A stretch of 36,759 nt of DNA from Bordetella parapertussis (lineage in GTDB: Bacteria > Pseudomonadota > Gammaproteobacteria > Burkholderiales > Burkholderiaceae_B), in NCBI GenBank assembly GCA_945862495.1, contig CAMAYM010000016.1, forward strand, positions 1 through 36,759, given 5' to 3'. Below the pieces are notes generated by a model, which was not told the DNA's origin, ran no database searches, and was given only the letters and a program-made list of their open reading frames with translations. Positions 16,848 to 24,622 of the stretch are shown in pieces. Position numbers and translations under genes: made by a program. The number at the start of each line of letters is the position of its first letter. Positions within the stretch are counted from its first letter, which is position 1.

Positions 16848-18263
16848 ATGTGGGACGTAGTCGTAGTTGGGGGTGGTAACGCCGCCCTATGTAGCGCTTT
16901 GATGGCCCGCGAGGCCGGTGCAAGCGTCTTGATCCTTGAAGCATCGCCCAAAGAATGGCGCGGTGGTAACTCGCAGCACACACGCAACTTGCGCTGTATG
17001 CATGATGCGCCACAGGATGTGTTGGTAGAAGCCTATCCTGAAGAAGAATACTGGCAAGATTTACTTAAAGTTACCGGAGGCCTCACCAACGAGAAACTCG
17101 CTCGCATGGTGATTCGCGAATCCTCAACGTGCCGTCCTTGGATGGAAAAGCACGGTGTGCGTTTCCAGCCATCCCTCTCTGGCACGCTGCATGTCGCCCG
17201 CACCAACGCTTTCTTTATGGGCGGCGGCAAAGCACTTGTGAATGCCTATTACCGCAGTGCTGAAAATCTTGGTATCGACATTCTGTATGACTCTCCCGTT
17301 GATGACCTTGAAATCAAAGACGGTAAATTTATTGCTGCGCGAGTCGGCGACAAGCGTTACGAAGGTCATGCCGTAGTGTTAGGCTGTGGCGGCTTTGAGT
17401 CAGACCGAGAATGGCTGCGTCAAGCTTGGGGTCAAAACGAGCGCGGGGAATGGCCCGCAGACAACTTCCTGATACGCGGCACCCGTTACAACATGGGTGT
17501 TGTTCTAAAAGTCATGATGCGCGAAGGCGCAGACACAATGGGCGATGTCACTCAAGCGCACTGCGTAGCGATTGACGCACGCTCACCGCTTTACGATGGT
17601 GGTATTTGTACGCGCATTGACTGTGTATCACTTGGCATTGTTGTCAATCGCGAAGCCAAGCGCTTTTACGACGAAGGCGAAGATTTCTGGCCAAAGCGTT
17701 ACGCGCTGTGGGGACGTCTGGTCGCCATGCAGCCCGGACAAATTGCTTATTCAATTATCGATGCCAAGTCAGTTGGCAATTTCATGCCGCCCGTGTTCCC
17801 GGGTGTCAAGGCAGACTCGCTTCCTGAACTCGCAAAGAAGCTAGAACTCGACGTGGATACCTTTATGGAAACAGTCAATAGCTTCAACGCGGCTTGTCGT
17901 GTCGGCACCTTTGACCACACCATTCAAGATGATTGCCATACAGAGGGGATTACACCCGAGAAAACGCACTGGGCACGTCCAGTCGACAAAGGCCCATTCT
18001 TTGGTTACGCCGTAAAACCCGGCGTCACCTTTACGTATTTCGGTCTCACTACCGACGAAAAAGCCAGCGTATTCTTTGACGGCAAAGTCAGCCCCAACAT
18101 GTTTGCTGCTGGTGAGATCAACGCCGGCAACGTTTTAGGCAAGGGTTACACAGCAGGTGTCGGCATGTCGATTGGCACCGCCTTTGGTCGGATTGCTGGC
18201 ACGCAAGCCGCACTCGCCGCAGAAAAAATGAAAGAAGGAGCATCACAACATGCAGCAGCTTGA
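16848..18263 (+). CDS. tcuA: FAD-dependent tricarballylate dehydrogenase TcuA
   Basis: TcuA oxidises tricarballylate to cis-aconitate using FAD; the electrons pass to TcuB. The dinucleotide-binding motif is at the very start, VVVVGGGNAALCSALMARE, followed by GGNSQHTRNLRCMHD. The C-terminal part that closes the flavin site is MFAAGEINAGNVLGKGYTAG. ATG 16848 is preferred (471 residues) because GAGG lies 7 bases upstream; ATG 16842 has the same GAGG only 1 base away. The frame is open to 16674, through the repeat element, but that part has no family match. It overlaps tcuB by 14 bases. The closely related fumarate-reductase-like flavoproteins are an alternative, but the tcuB neighbour favours this assignment. 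Confidence 0.88.
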   Translation: MWDVVVVGGGNAALCSALMAREAGASVLILEASPKEWRGGNSQHTRNLRCMHDAPQDVLVEAYPEEEYWQDLLKVTGGLTNEKLARMVIRESSTCRPWMEKHGVRFQPSLSGTLHVARTNAFFMGGGKALVNAYYRSAENLGIDILYDSPVDDLEIKDGKFIAARVGDKRYEGHAVVLGCGGFESDREWLRQAWGQNERGEWPADNFLIRGTRYNMGVVLKVMMREGADTMGDVTQAHCVAIDARSPLYDGGICTRIDCVSLGIVVNREAKRFYDEGEDFWPKRYALWGRLVAMQPGQIAYSIIDAKSVGNFMPPVFPGVKADSLPELAKKLELDVDTFMETVNSFNAACRVGTFDHTIQDDCHTEGITPEKTHWARPVDKGPFFGYAVKPGVTFTYFGLTTDEKASVFFDGKVSPNMFAAGEINAGNVLGKGYTAGVGMSIGTAFGRIAGTQAALAAEKMKEGASQHAAA

Positions 18264-19437
18264 ATCACTGACCCGTGAAGCACAAAACCTCGCGGGTGCA
18301 TCTGAGCACTCCGTAACATGGCACAAAAAAGGTATTAGCGAAAACGAAGCCGAACTTGCGCGTCAAATGCAAATCTGTAACGCCTGTCGTTACTGCGAAG
18401 GTTTCTGTGCGGTGTTCCCCGCCATGACCCGCCGCCTGCAGTTCGACAACAAAGCGGACCTCAATTATCTGGCCAACCTCTGTCACAACTGCGGTGCCTG
18501 TCTGCACGCATGCCAATACGCGCCGCCGCACGAGTTCATGGTCAACGTCCCACAAGCAATGGCCAAGGTTCGGCTGGAAACGTATACAGACTTTGCATGG
18601 CCCGCCTCAATGGGTGCGCTGTACAAACGAAATGGCCTGACCGTTTCGATGGCAACGGCATTTGGTTTAGCCTTATTTTTGGTGTTAGCCCTTATTTCGC
18701 AAGGCACACTTTGGCACGAACCTCTGGCTGGCAACTTTTATGCCGTGTTTCCTCACAACACACTCGTCGTACTGTTTGGCTCGGTATTCGGCTTTTCCAT
18801 CTTGGCTTTAGGCATAGGGTTGGTGAGGTTTTGGCGTGAAATCACACCAGGCCAAGTCAGCGGTGTGGCGGTTGGTGAGGCTGCACATTACGCACTGAAA
18901 CTCAAGTATCTGGACGGCGGTCACGGCGAGGGCTGTAATGACGAAGACGACAAGTTCACCTTGCGGCGTCGTATGTATCATCACTTTACCTTTTACGGTT
19001 TCATGTTGTGTTTCGCTGCCACCTCAGTGGCCACGCTCTATCACTACGTCTTTGGATGGCAAGCGCCATATGGTTACACCAGCTTGCCTGTGATTCTTGG
19101 CACCGTTGGCGGCATTGGCCTTTTGATTGGGCCTGTTGGCTTATTTTGGCTCAACAAAAAGCGCTCCCCCCTGCATGGGGACAAAGCGCAACAGCCGATG
19201 GACCGAGGCTTCATCGCCCTATTATTCTGGACGAGTCTGACGGGCTTGGCGCTATTGATTTGGCGCGACACGGGTGCGATGGCGTTGCTCTTAGCGATCC
19301 ACTTAGGCGTCGTGATGGCCTTGTTCCTCACCATGCCATACGGTAAGTTTGCACACGGCTTTTACCGTTGCGCAGCACTCCTCAAGTCCTCCATTGAGAA
19401 GCGCATGCCAAACAAGCTCTCGCTGGGTTCTGACTGA
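18250..19437 (+). CDS. tcuB: TcuB (CitB-like) iron-sulfur membrane electron-transfer protein
   Basis: TcuB takes electrons from the reduced flavin of TcuA and passes them to the membrane quinone pool. Two cysteine clusters, CNACRYCEGFC (about residue 38) and LCHNCGACLHACQYAPP (about 77), fit two iron-sulfur centres. The C-terminal two thirds have about six membrane segments with several histidines (YHHFTFYGF, ATLYHYVFGW) that could bind heme. The length of 395 residues matches the family. An AGGAG is placed 9-10 bases before the ATG, and the start lies inside tcuA, so the two are translationally coupled. No TcuC permease or TcuR regulator is adjacent. Confidence 0.9.
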   Translation: MQQLESLTREAQNLAGASEHSVTWHKKGISENEAELARQMQICNACRYCEGFCAVFPAMTRRLQFDNKADLNYLANLCHNCGACLHACQYAPPHEFMVNVPQAMAKVRLETYTDFAWPASMGALYKRNGLTVSMATAFGLALFLVLALISQGTLWHEPLAGNFYAVFPHNTLVVLFGSVFGFSILALGIGLVRFWREITPGQVSGVAVGEAAHYALKLKYLDGGHGEGCNDEDDKFTLRRRMYHHFTFYGFMLCFAATSVATLYHYVFGWQAPYGYTSLPVILGTVGGIGLLIGPVGLFWLNKKRSPLHGDKAQQPMDRGFIALLFWTSLTGLALLIWRDTGAMALLLAIHLGVVMALFLTMPYGKFAHGFYRCAALLKSSIEKRMPNKLSLGSD

Positions 19438-19457
19438 TCTCACGCAAGACCCGCTCA

Positions 19458-19503
19458 ATAAAAAAGCTCGCTGCGCCAATCTCTGACGCAGCGAGCTTTT
19501 TTT
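19458..19503. terminator. Bidirectional rho-independent terminator
   Basis: A perfect 15-base stem, AAAAAGCTCGCTGCG at 19461-19475 with CGCAGCGAGCTTTTT at 19487-19501, encloses an 11-base loop. A-run and T-run flank it on both sides, so it can end tcuAB transcripts from the left and the minus-strand hydroxylase operon from the right. Confidence 0.93.
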
Positions 19504-19517
19504 ATGTAGCGCGCTTT

Positions 19518-20489
19518 TTAAAATCCAGCCGTCTTAGAACCAAACATACGCTTTAAACCAAGCCACTGCTGGGATAGAAAACTGCGCCCGTAGTCTCTAC
19601 TTCCTGCTTCGGGCTCTTGATCATGGATCCCGGTTTTAGCATAGCCGGTGTTAAAACGTGCCGTACCAAACAAAACATCCCAAATAGGAAAGAGCACAGC
19701 GAAATTATGGCCGCGTGCGGGGCCCGCCGTGGACTCGTTGTACTCAATCGAATGGTGATAACGGTGAAACTTTGGACTCACCAAGAAACGCTCACCGATT
19801 TTTCCAAAAGAAAGGCGAATATTGGCATGCGAGTAGCTTTCAACCAATTGCGTCAACACGACAATCAAAACAAATTGACCTGGCGGTACGCCGATCAACT
19901 TAGCGACAAGCACAAAAACGCTACTACGCAGTACGCTATCCAATAGATGATTGCGGTTGTCGCTCCACATCGTCATTTGTCGCTGACTATGGTGAACGGC
20001 ATGCAGACTCCAAAACCACGCAAAGCGATGCTGCGCCCGATGATAAAAATAATCAACCAGGTCAAATATTAAAATATAAATAATTAAACTCACCCATGCG
20101 ATATCGGTCACGCCGGGCCAAATCTGATCGACATGGAATGTCGAGATACCGTGCAAGCTTGCCTGGCCAAACAAAAAATCCCAAATTGGCTGAATCGAAA
20201 AAAATAATACCAGACGAAATACACCCAGTCGGTGAATGAGCGTATAGAAAATATCAATCCTGACCTGATGTCTGTCCACGACAGGTTCTGCAGGCCGCCA
20301 GCGTTGCAAACTACCGAATACCACCGCAATTAAAATGATCTGCAATACACCAATGAGAAGCCACATCGAGCCATCGAACGCATCCTCAAGAAAAGCGCTC
20401 ATGCCTAAATCAAAAAATACTGGCTGAATAATGGCTTCAAATAACCACTGATGGGCGGAGTCAAATAGATCTTCGGCAGTTTTAATCAT
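19518..20489 (-). CDS. Membrane fatty acid hydroxylase / sterol desaturase superfamily protein
   Basis: An integral membrane di-iron enzyme of the fatty acid hydroxylase/sterol desaturase superfamily, which hydroxylates or desaturates lipids or hydrophobic chains. The histidine boxes are complete: H150-RAQ-H154, H163-AV-HH167 (LHAVHHSQRQM), H242-RY-HH246 (KFHRYHHSIEY), and H261 in GHNFAVLFPIWDVLFG. Hydrophobic segments lie at about residues 43-60, 84-105, 128-147 and 191-215. The C-terminal ~55 residues form a polar cytoplasmic tail. The 323 residues fit the family. Its start overlaps the deacetylase stop by 4 bases (ATGA). The substrate is unknown; a lipid of the cell envelope is a reasonable guess given the exported neighbours. 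Confidence 0.88.
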   Translation of the reverse strand: MIKTAEDLFDSAHQWLFEAIIQPVFFDLGMSAFLEDAFDGSMWLLIGVLQIILIAVVFGSLQRWRPAEPVVDRHQVRIDIFYTLIHRLGVFRLVLFFSIQPIWDFLFGQASLHGISTFHVDQIWPGVTDIAWVSLIIYILIFDLVDYFYHRAQHRFAWFWSLHAVHHSQRQMTMWSDNRNHLLDSVLRSSVFVLVAKLIGVPPGQFVLIVVLTQLVESYSHANIRLSFGKIGERFLVSPKFHRYHHSIEYNESTAGPARGHNFAVLFPIWDVLFGTARFNTGYAKTGIHDQEPEAGSRDYGRSFLSQQWLGLKRMFGSKTAGF

Positions 20490-21343
20490 TGCGTGAGCTC
20501 AGAGTTCTTCAATACAGATTGAAAGGATGGATGCGAGTCGAGCGTTGCGAAACAAAATCCCTTTTCTTTTAAGCCTTGAATAAGAGGCTCAAGGACAGCC
20601 GGCGCCCAAGGGTCTTTACGTGACCAGATTCCCAGGTGCGCCAACAAAATATCGCCGCTGCGAATGTTTCGCAGGGCTTGATCTAACAACTGTTTGTTAG
20701 GATACTTTTCACTGGACAACTCATCACCTAAAAACCCTGCTGGAGACCAGCCAACATGGGTATACCCACATTCTGCAGCAGCCTTAAGCAAGGCAGGCGA
20801 GGTCCGCCCACCCGCAGCCCTAAAAAGCGGCAACATCTGCTGGCCTGTGATTTGATTAAACCGCTCAGCAGGGCGCTTTAACTCGCGACAGTAATCTTGC
20901 GCCGACCAGATTTGCGGCTTTCCCTCAAGAGGGCCTGCGCTGGCCCGCACTCTAAAATTGCCGTCAGGCAAATCAGCCTGCCAGTAAACATGGTCGTAGG
21001 TGTGCGAGGCAAACACATGCCCCTGCTCACTCATTTTCTTCCACCATGGTGCCCAACCATCGTCCAGACTTCCGCCCCCAGTGCGTGTGCGCTCGTTCGC
21101 GACAAAAAATGTCGCGCGTACCTTTTGTCTGGTTAGGACTTCTTCAACGAAAGGCGCAATTTCCATGTGCCCCGTATCGAACGTGAAGTACAACGGCTTT
21201 GCACAAACAGCCGGCTCGATTAAAGCCTCAGGCACTCGCGCACCCCGTTGTTCACCCTCTGTTTGTGCGACAACTGTCAGCGCAGTCGTGCTTGACAACA
21301 CCAAACACACCCATGACAAAAAATACTTAATCGCGGCTCGCAT
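20486..21343 (-). CDS. Exported NodB-type polysaccharide deacetylase with FDTG motif
   Basis: A carbohydrate esterase family 4 (NodB fold) protein. Residues 1-27 are a signal peptide (core FLSWVCLVLSSTTALTVVA). The fold is shown by LYFTFDTGHMEIAPF at 52-66, KVRATFFVAN and the metal-ligand motif SHTYDH with H114 and H118. The standard first motif is TFDDG; here it is FDTG, so D56 is kept but the second, metal-binding aspartate is threonine (T57), with H59 close by. Later blocks are PLFRAAGGRTSPALL and the C-terminal GDILLAHLGIW. It overlaps the hydroxylase by 4 bases and the propeller gene by 17. An active hydrolase on a surface glycan or glycolipid is likely but unproven. Confidence 0.85.
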   Translation of the reverse strand: MRAAIKYFLSWVCLVLSSTTALTVVAQTEGEQRGARVPEALIEPAVCAKPLYFTFDTGHMEIAPFVEEVLTRQKVRATFFVANERTRTGGGSLDDGWAPWWKKMSEQGHVFASHTYDHVYWQADLPDGNFRVRASAGPLEGKPQIWSAQDYCRELKRPAERFNQITGQQMLPLFRAAGGRTSPALLKAAAECGYTHVGWSPAGFLGDELSSEKYPNKQLLDQALRNIRSGDILLAHLGIWSRKDPWAPAVLEPLIQGLKEKGFCFATLDSHPSFQSVLKNSELTQ

Positions 21344-22343
21344 GATTCAAGGTCCACACGCCATGCGGAGACTTACCGACCGGGATTTGTTTGACGACGG
21401 CTTTTTTCTCAAGATCGATGACGGCCAAACGCCCTGCCCAACGGGCGGTGACCAACAGCGTTTTTCCATCCGCCATCATCTCCATACAATCTGGTCCCGC
21501 TGGGGTGCGATACGTATCCACCACTTTAAGCGTTTTCCAATTAATACGGCTGATCGTATTTTCGGTTCGATTGCTCACAAAAACGTGCTGCTTGTCACCT
21601 TGCGAGCGAAAAGCATGGGCGCCCTTTCCTGTTGGAATCAGGGTTTTGAGTACCGCTTTGCCATTGGACACGTCGTAAGCCTCTACACCAGCCGCACCCG
21701 TCAAACCAATCATCAAAGTTTTGTCGTCAGGCGTCAAATACAAATCGGCGGGTGTTTTACCAACCTTAATCGTCCAGAGACGTTTTTGAGTGGCCAACTC
21801 GATGGCGGTGAGCTCGTGACTATCTTGCAACGTAATGTAAGCAATTTTGCTTTTGCTATCGATCGCGATGTGACTCGGCGTCTTGCCTGCTGAAATCCGC
21901 TTGACCAGGTTGAGTTTGAAGTTCCCGCCTTTGTTGTCCCACGTATAAATATCGACGTGATTCAAGCGATTTGCAGCGGTCACAAACCATTTCATATCAG
22001 GAGAAAAACGCAAGTGATACGGATCAACAATCCCCGTCATGGTGTGCTGCACCTTAGCCGTCATGGGATCCAAAAACGTAATAGAGTCACCTTCAGCGTT
22101 AGCAACCATGACGGATTTGTCGTCTGGCGTCAGATAAAGATGGTGGGGCTCTTTGCCAACCGGGACGCGCTTGATCTCTGTCCAAGTCTTTGGATCAATC
22201 ACGCTGACATCCGCATTCAGTGAGTTCAACACCAGAATGGGCGCATCCGCTTTTGCCCACACACCGGGTGCATACCCTAAAACGGCAGCGATTGCGATGG
22301 TGCAGAAGCTTAAGGACCGACGAATAAAAAGATCAATGTTCAT
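21327..22343 (-). CDS. Exported YVTN/YncE-family beta-propeller protein
   Basis: A periplasmic protein made of repeated blades of the YVTN/YncE type, sometimes labelled cytochrome d1-like. Each repeat contains a segment such as HHLYLTPDDKSVMVAN, YHLRFSPDMKWFVTAAN, ADLYLTPDDKTLMIG or CMEMMADGKTLLVTAR; I count about seven blades. No CxxCH heme-binding motif is present. ATG 22343 is chosen (338 residues) because it yields a good signal peptide (MNIDLFIRRSLSFCTIAIAA, cut near VWAKA). An ATG at 22403 would add 20 residues before the signal. It is the first gene of the three-gene minus-strand operon and overlaps the deacetylase by 17 bases. It could be a binding scaffold or metal-linked electron carrier; function is unknown. 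Confidence 0.85.
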   Translation of the reverse strand: MNIDLFIRRSLSFCTIAIAAVLGYAPGVWAKADAPILVLNSLNADVSVIDPKTWTEIKRVPVGKEPHHLYLTPDDKSVMVANAEGDSITFLDPMTAKVQHTMTGIVDPYHLRFSPDMKWFVTAANRLNHVDIYTWDNKGGNFKLNLVKRISAGKTPSHIAIDSKSKIAYITLQDSHELTAIELATQKRLWTIKVGKTPADLYLTPDDKTLMIGLTGAAGVEAYDVSNGKAVLKTLIPTGKGAHAFRSQGDKQHVFVSNRTENTISRINWKTLKVVDTYRTPAGPDCMEMMADGKTLLVTARWAGRLAVIDLEKKAVVKQIPVGKSPHGVWTLNHASRD

Positions 22344-22548
22344 GTGCTGCCAGAGGCTAAAAATATAGGGGAAACGTAAGTTTCTATTTTCGCACAGGCG
22401 CACTAAAAAGCTTGCATGCTTTAGACAAACATACGTAGAAAAATGAGGCTATCCGAGCTGATGCACTTTGATACAGGAATAAGGTACCCACATTGTCAAA
22501 ATCGAGCCAGACTCTGATTCTGTGCAATAAAGAACTGAACGCTTAATT

Positions 22549-22579
22549 TTGACAGTTTTTTAGAGAAAATCACTAAAAT
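22549..22579 (+). promoter_or_regulatory. Likely sigma-70 promoter of the first lrp gene
   Basis: TTGACA at 22549-22554 is a perfect -35 hexamer, and TAAAAT at 22574-22579 is a fair -10 with a 19-base spacer, slightly long. It ends 20 bases before the lrp start, and GGAGG at 22590-22594 is the ribosome-binding site. Confidence 0.6.
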
Positions 22580-22599
22580 AGAGACTCTTTGGAGGCACT

Positions 22600-23067
22600 A
22601 TGCGCGAACTTGATCGTATTGACCTAAAGATTCTAGACGTCCTGCAACGCGACGGACGCATTTCGATGACTGACCTCGCAGAGCGGGTCAATTTATCCGC
22701 TACGCCTTGTTCCGAGCGTGTTCGCAGACTCGAGCGCGAAGGTGTGATCATGGGCTATTACGCCCGGGTAAACCCAACCGCACTTGGGAAAAACCTACTC
22801 GTATTTCTTGAGATCAAGCTTTCAGCCAAGTCTGACGATGTCTTCGAAAAAGTAAAGAAAGAGCTCAGCTATGTGCCCGAAGTGATGGAATGTCATCTCG
22901 TCTCCGGCGACTTTGATTACCTCATCAAAGCACGACTCTCCGAAATGAATAAATACAGACAATTACTTGGCGAAATACTTAAACGCCTGCCAGGCTCTGC
23001 AGAGTCAAGAAGCTACGTTGTCATGGAAGAAATCAAAGAGACGCTTTACTTGGCCGTTGATCGCTAA
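22600..23067 (+). CDS. lrp: Lrp-type leucine-responsive regulator
   Basis: A DNA-binding regulator of the Lrp/AsnC family and close to true Lrp. The N-terminal helix-turn-helix is DGRISMTDLAERVNLSATPC followed by SERVRRLEREGVI. The C-terminal ligand-binding domain shows PEVMECHLVSGDFDYLIKAR and RSYVVMEEIKETL, which are almost the same as in enterobacterial Lrp. Length is 155 residues. GGAGG is 5-9 bases before the ATG, with a good promoter upstream. It is divergent from the propeller operon (255 bases between starts) and shares stop-codon bases with the MocR-type gene facing it. It may respond to amino acids and control its neighbours, but binding sites were not identified. Confidence 0.92.
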   Translation: MRELDRIDLKILDVLQRDGRISMTDLAERVNLSATPCSERVRRLEREGVIMGYYARVNPTALGKNLLVFLEIKLSAKSDDVFEKVKKELSYVPEVMECHLVSGDFDYLIKARLSEMNKYRQLLGEILKRLPGSAESRSYVVMEEIKETLYLAVDR

Positions 23068-24476
23068 GTCCGCGCGAGCGTGCGGACAAACGCCCACAGG
23101 ACGTCATTATCTGAGGTCGCGACATTAAAACGGAACCAGTTCGAACGTCGGTCGCCGGGATGAAAGTAAGAACCCGGCGCGAGCCAGATGCCCTTTTTTA
23201 ACGCGCGCGTTGCAACCTCCGCGCTTTGCTCTGCTGTAATCGGCAGTTGCGCCCACAAAAATAACCCTGCACCTGGTTGATCAAAAATCTGCATGTTGAG
23301 CGACTGCATTTTTTCAATGATATGGGTGTGGGCGACGTGAAGCTTATTTTTTAAAAAATCAAGATGCCGCTCGTAATGCCCTTCACTCAACACGTTCGAT
23401 ACGATGCGCTCTGTCACCTCAGAGGAGGTGAGACCCACCGCCATCTTGGTACGCGCAAGATCTGCCAGCACGTCTGCGTGAGCCGCAATATAACCAACGC
23501 GCAGCGTTGGCGTGATCGTTTTAGAAAATCCAGAAAGATAGATGACGCGATTTAAGCCCTCTATCGCCGCTAGGCAAGGCGCTTCAGGTGATGCGAGCTC
23601 TCGATAAATATCGTCCTCAATGACCCATACGCCATCACGCGCGACCCTCTCTAGCAAGCGTTGCGCATTTGGCGTAGACAGGGATGATCCTGAAGGATTT
23701 TGCAACACGGTATTGATGAAAATTGCTTTGGGCCGAGACTCTTTCAGGACCCGCTCCAGCTGTTCAAAATCGTGACCATCCGCCGTGCGTGTCACACCGA
23801 TCACTTTGAGACCCGCTAACTGAAAGATCTGTAAAAGATTGCAATAGCATGGGTCCTCGACAATTACGGTGTCCCCTGGCCGCAATAGCGTTCGCACGAC
23901 CAAGTCCAGCGCCTGCGTCGCCCCTTGCGTCAGCAAAATATTGGACGCTTCTACCGGGACAGAAATGCGTCGCAGCGAAGTGGCGATTTGTTCGCGTAAC
24001 GACGCCATTCCAAAGGGGTGCCCATACCCGCCAAACCGCGGGCCCGGCACACGACTTAACGCACGCAGCGCATGCTGCATCCCACTCTCATTAATCCATT
24101 CGCCAGGTATCCAGCCACAGCCCGCTTTGGTGGGGACAGAATGATCCGCAAAAACATCCGACAGCAGCCAAGCGGCATTGAGGCTTGGCGCAGACCAGAC
24201 TGGGGATACTATCGGCAACACCGTTCGCACATCCGCGACCCGATAAGCAGAACCTCGGCGGGCGCTAAGACGCCCCGCTGTCACCAATCGCTGATAGGCC
24301 TCCGCAACGGTAAAGGCGCTCAAGGTATGCATGGCGGCCAACGCGCGCACTGAGGGCAAGGCATCACCGACGCGCAGCGTGCGACGCTCAATCGCCCCGT
24401 TGACCGACTCCACAATCTGCTCCACCAGCGTCCGTGAGGACTGGCGATCGAGCGTGAGCGAAAAAGTGTTAGCCAT
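23064..24476 (-). CDS. MocR-type regulator (GntR helix-turn-helix fused to aminotransferase)
   Basis: A MocR/GabR-type transcription factor: a GntR winged helix-turn-helix at about residues 12-80 (GDALPSVRALAAMHTLSAFT), a short linker, and a full-length fold-type I aminotransferase domain. That domain keeps the PLP-binding lysine K319 (YLSGFSKTITPTLRVGY), NPSG at 260-263 and the aspartate in VIEDDIYRE. Such proteins use PLP and an amino compound as effector rather than acting as enzymes. It is divergent from the omega-aminotransferase gene, and the 146 bases between them hold repeated TACAG boxes. This is the classic layout for a regulator that controls its neighbour and itself. The effector may be beta-alanine, a polyamine product or a similar omega-amino acid. 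Confidence 0.92.
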   Translation of the reverse strand: MANTFSLTLDRQSSRTLVEQIVESVNGAIERRTLRVGDALPSVRALAAMHTLSAFTVAEAYQRLVTAGRLSARRGSAYRVADVRTVLPIVSPVWSAPSLNAAWLLSDVFADHSVPTKAGCGWIPGEWINESGMQHALRALSRVPGPRFGGYGHPFGMASLREQIATSLRRISVPVEASNILLTQGATQALDLVVRTLLRPGDTVIVEDPCYCNLLQIFQLAGLKVIGVTRTADGHDFEQLERVLKESRPKAIFINTVLQNPSGSSLSTPNAQRLLERVARDGVWVIEDDIYRELASPEAPCLAAIEGLNRVIYLSGFSKTITPTLRVGYIAAHADVLADLARTKMAVGLTSSEVTERIVSNVLSEGHYERHLDFLKNKLHVAHTHIIEKMQSLNMQIFDQPGAGLFLWAQLPITAEQSAEVATRALKKGIWLAPGSYFHPGDRRSNWFRFNVATSDNDVLWAFVRTLART

Positions 24477-24496
24477 GCCTGTTTTTCCGTGACAAA

Positions 24497-24593
24497 CCAG
24501 TACAGTTGTGGGCGGATAGCCCTAAAATCAATACAGTTTGCCATAACTTTCTACAACTGTACTGGCAATTTTGTTTACAGAACCGTTACAGTG
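24497..24593. promoter_or_regulatory. Inverted repeat and TACAG boxes between the MocR-type gene and aminotransferase
   Basis: CCAGTACAGTTGT at 24497-24509 and ACAACTGTACTGG at 24553-24565 are a perfect 13-base inverted repeat with 43 bases between the arms. Further copies of the core are ATACAGTTTG at 24531-24540, TTTACAG at 24574-24580 and TTACAGTG at 24586-24593. They cover the shared promoter region and probably bind the MocR-type regulator. Confidence 0.7.
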
Positions 24594-24622
24594 AGACATT
24601 CGCGCGCTAATTGGAGATTTCC

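Noticed and set aside
21000..21893. 297-residue open frame antisense to the deacetylase and propeller genes
   Set aside because: It crosses two well-supported genes on the other strand and shows no domain.
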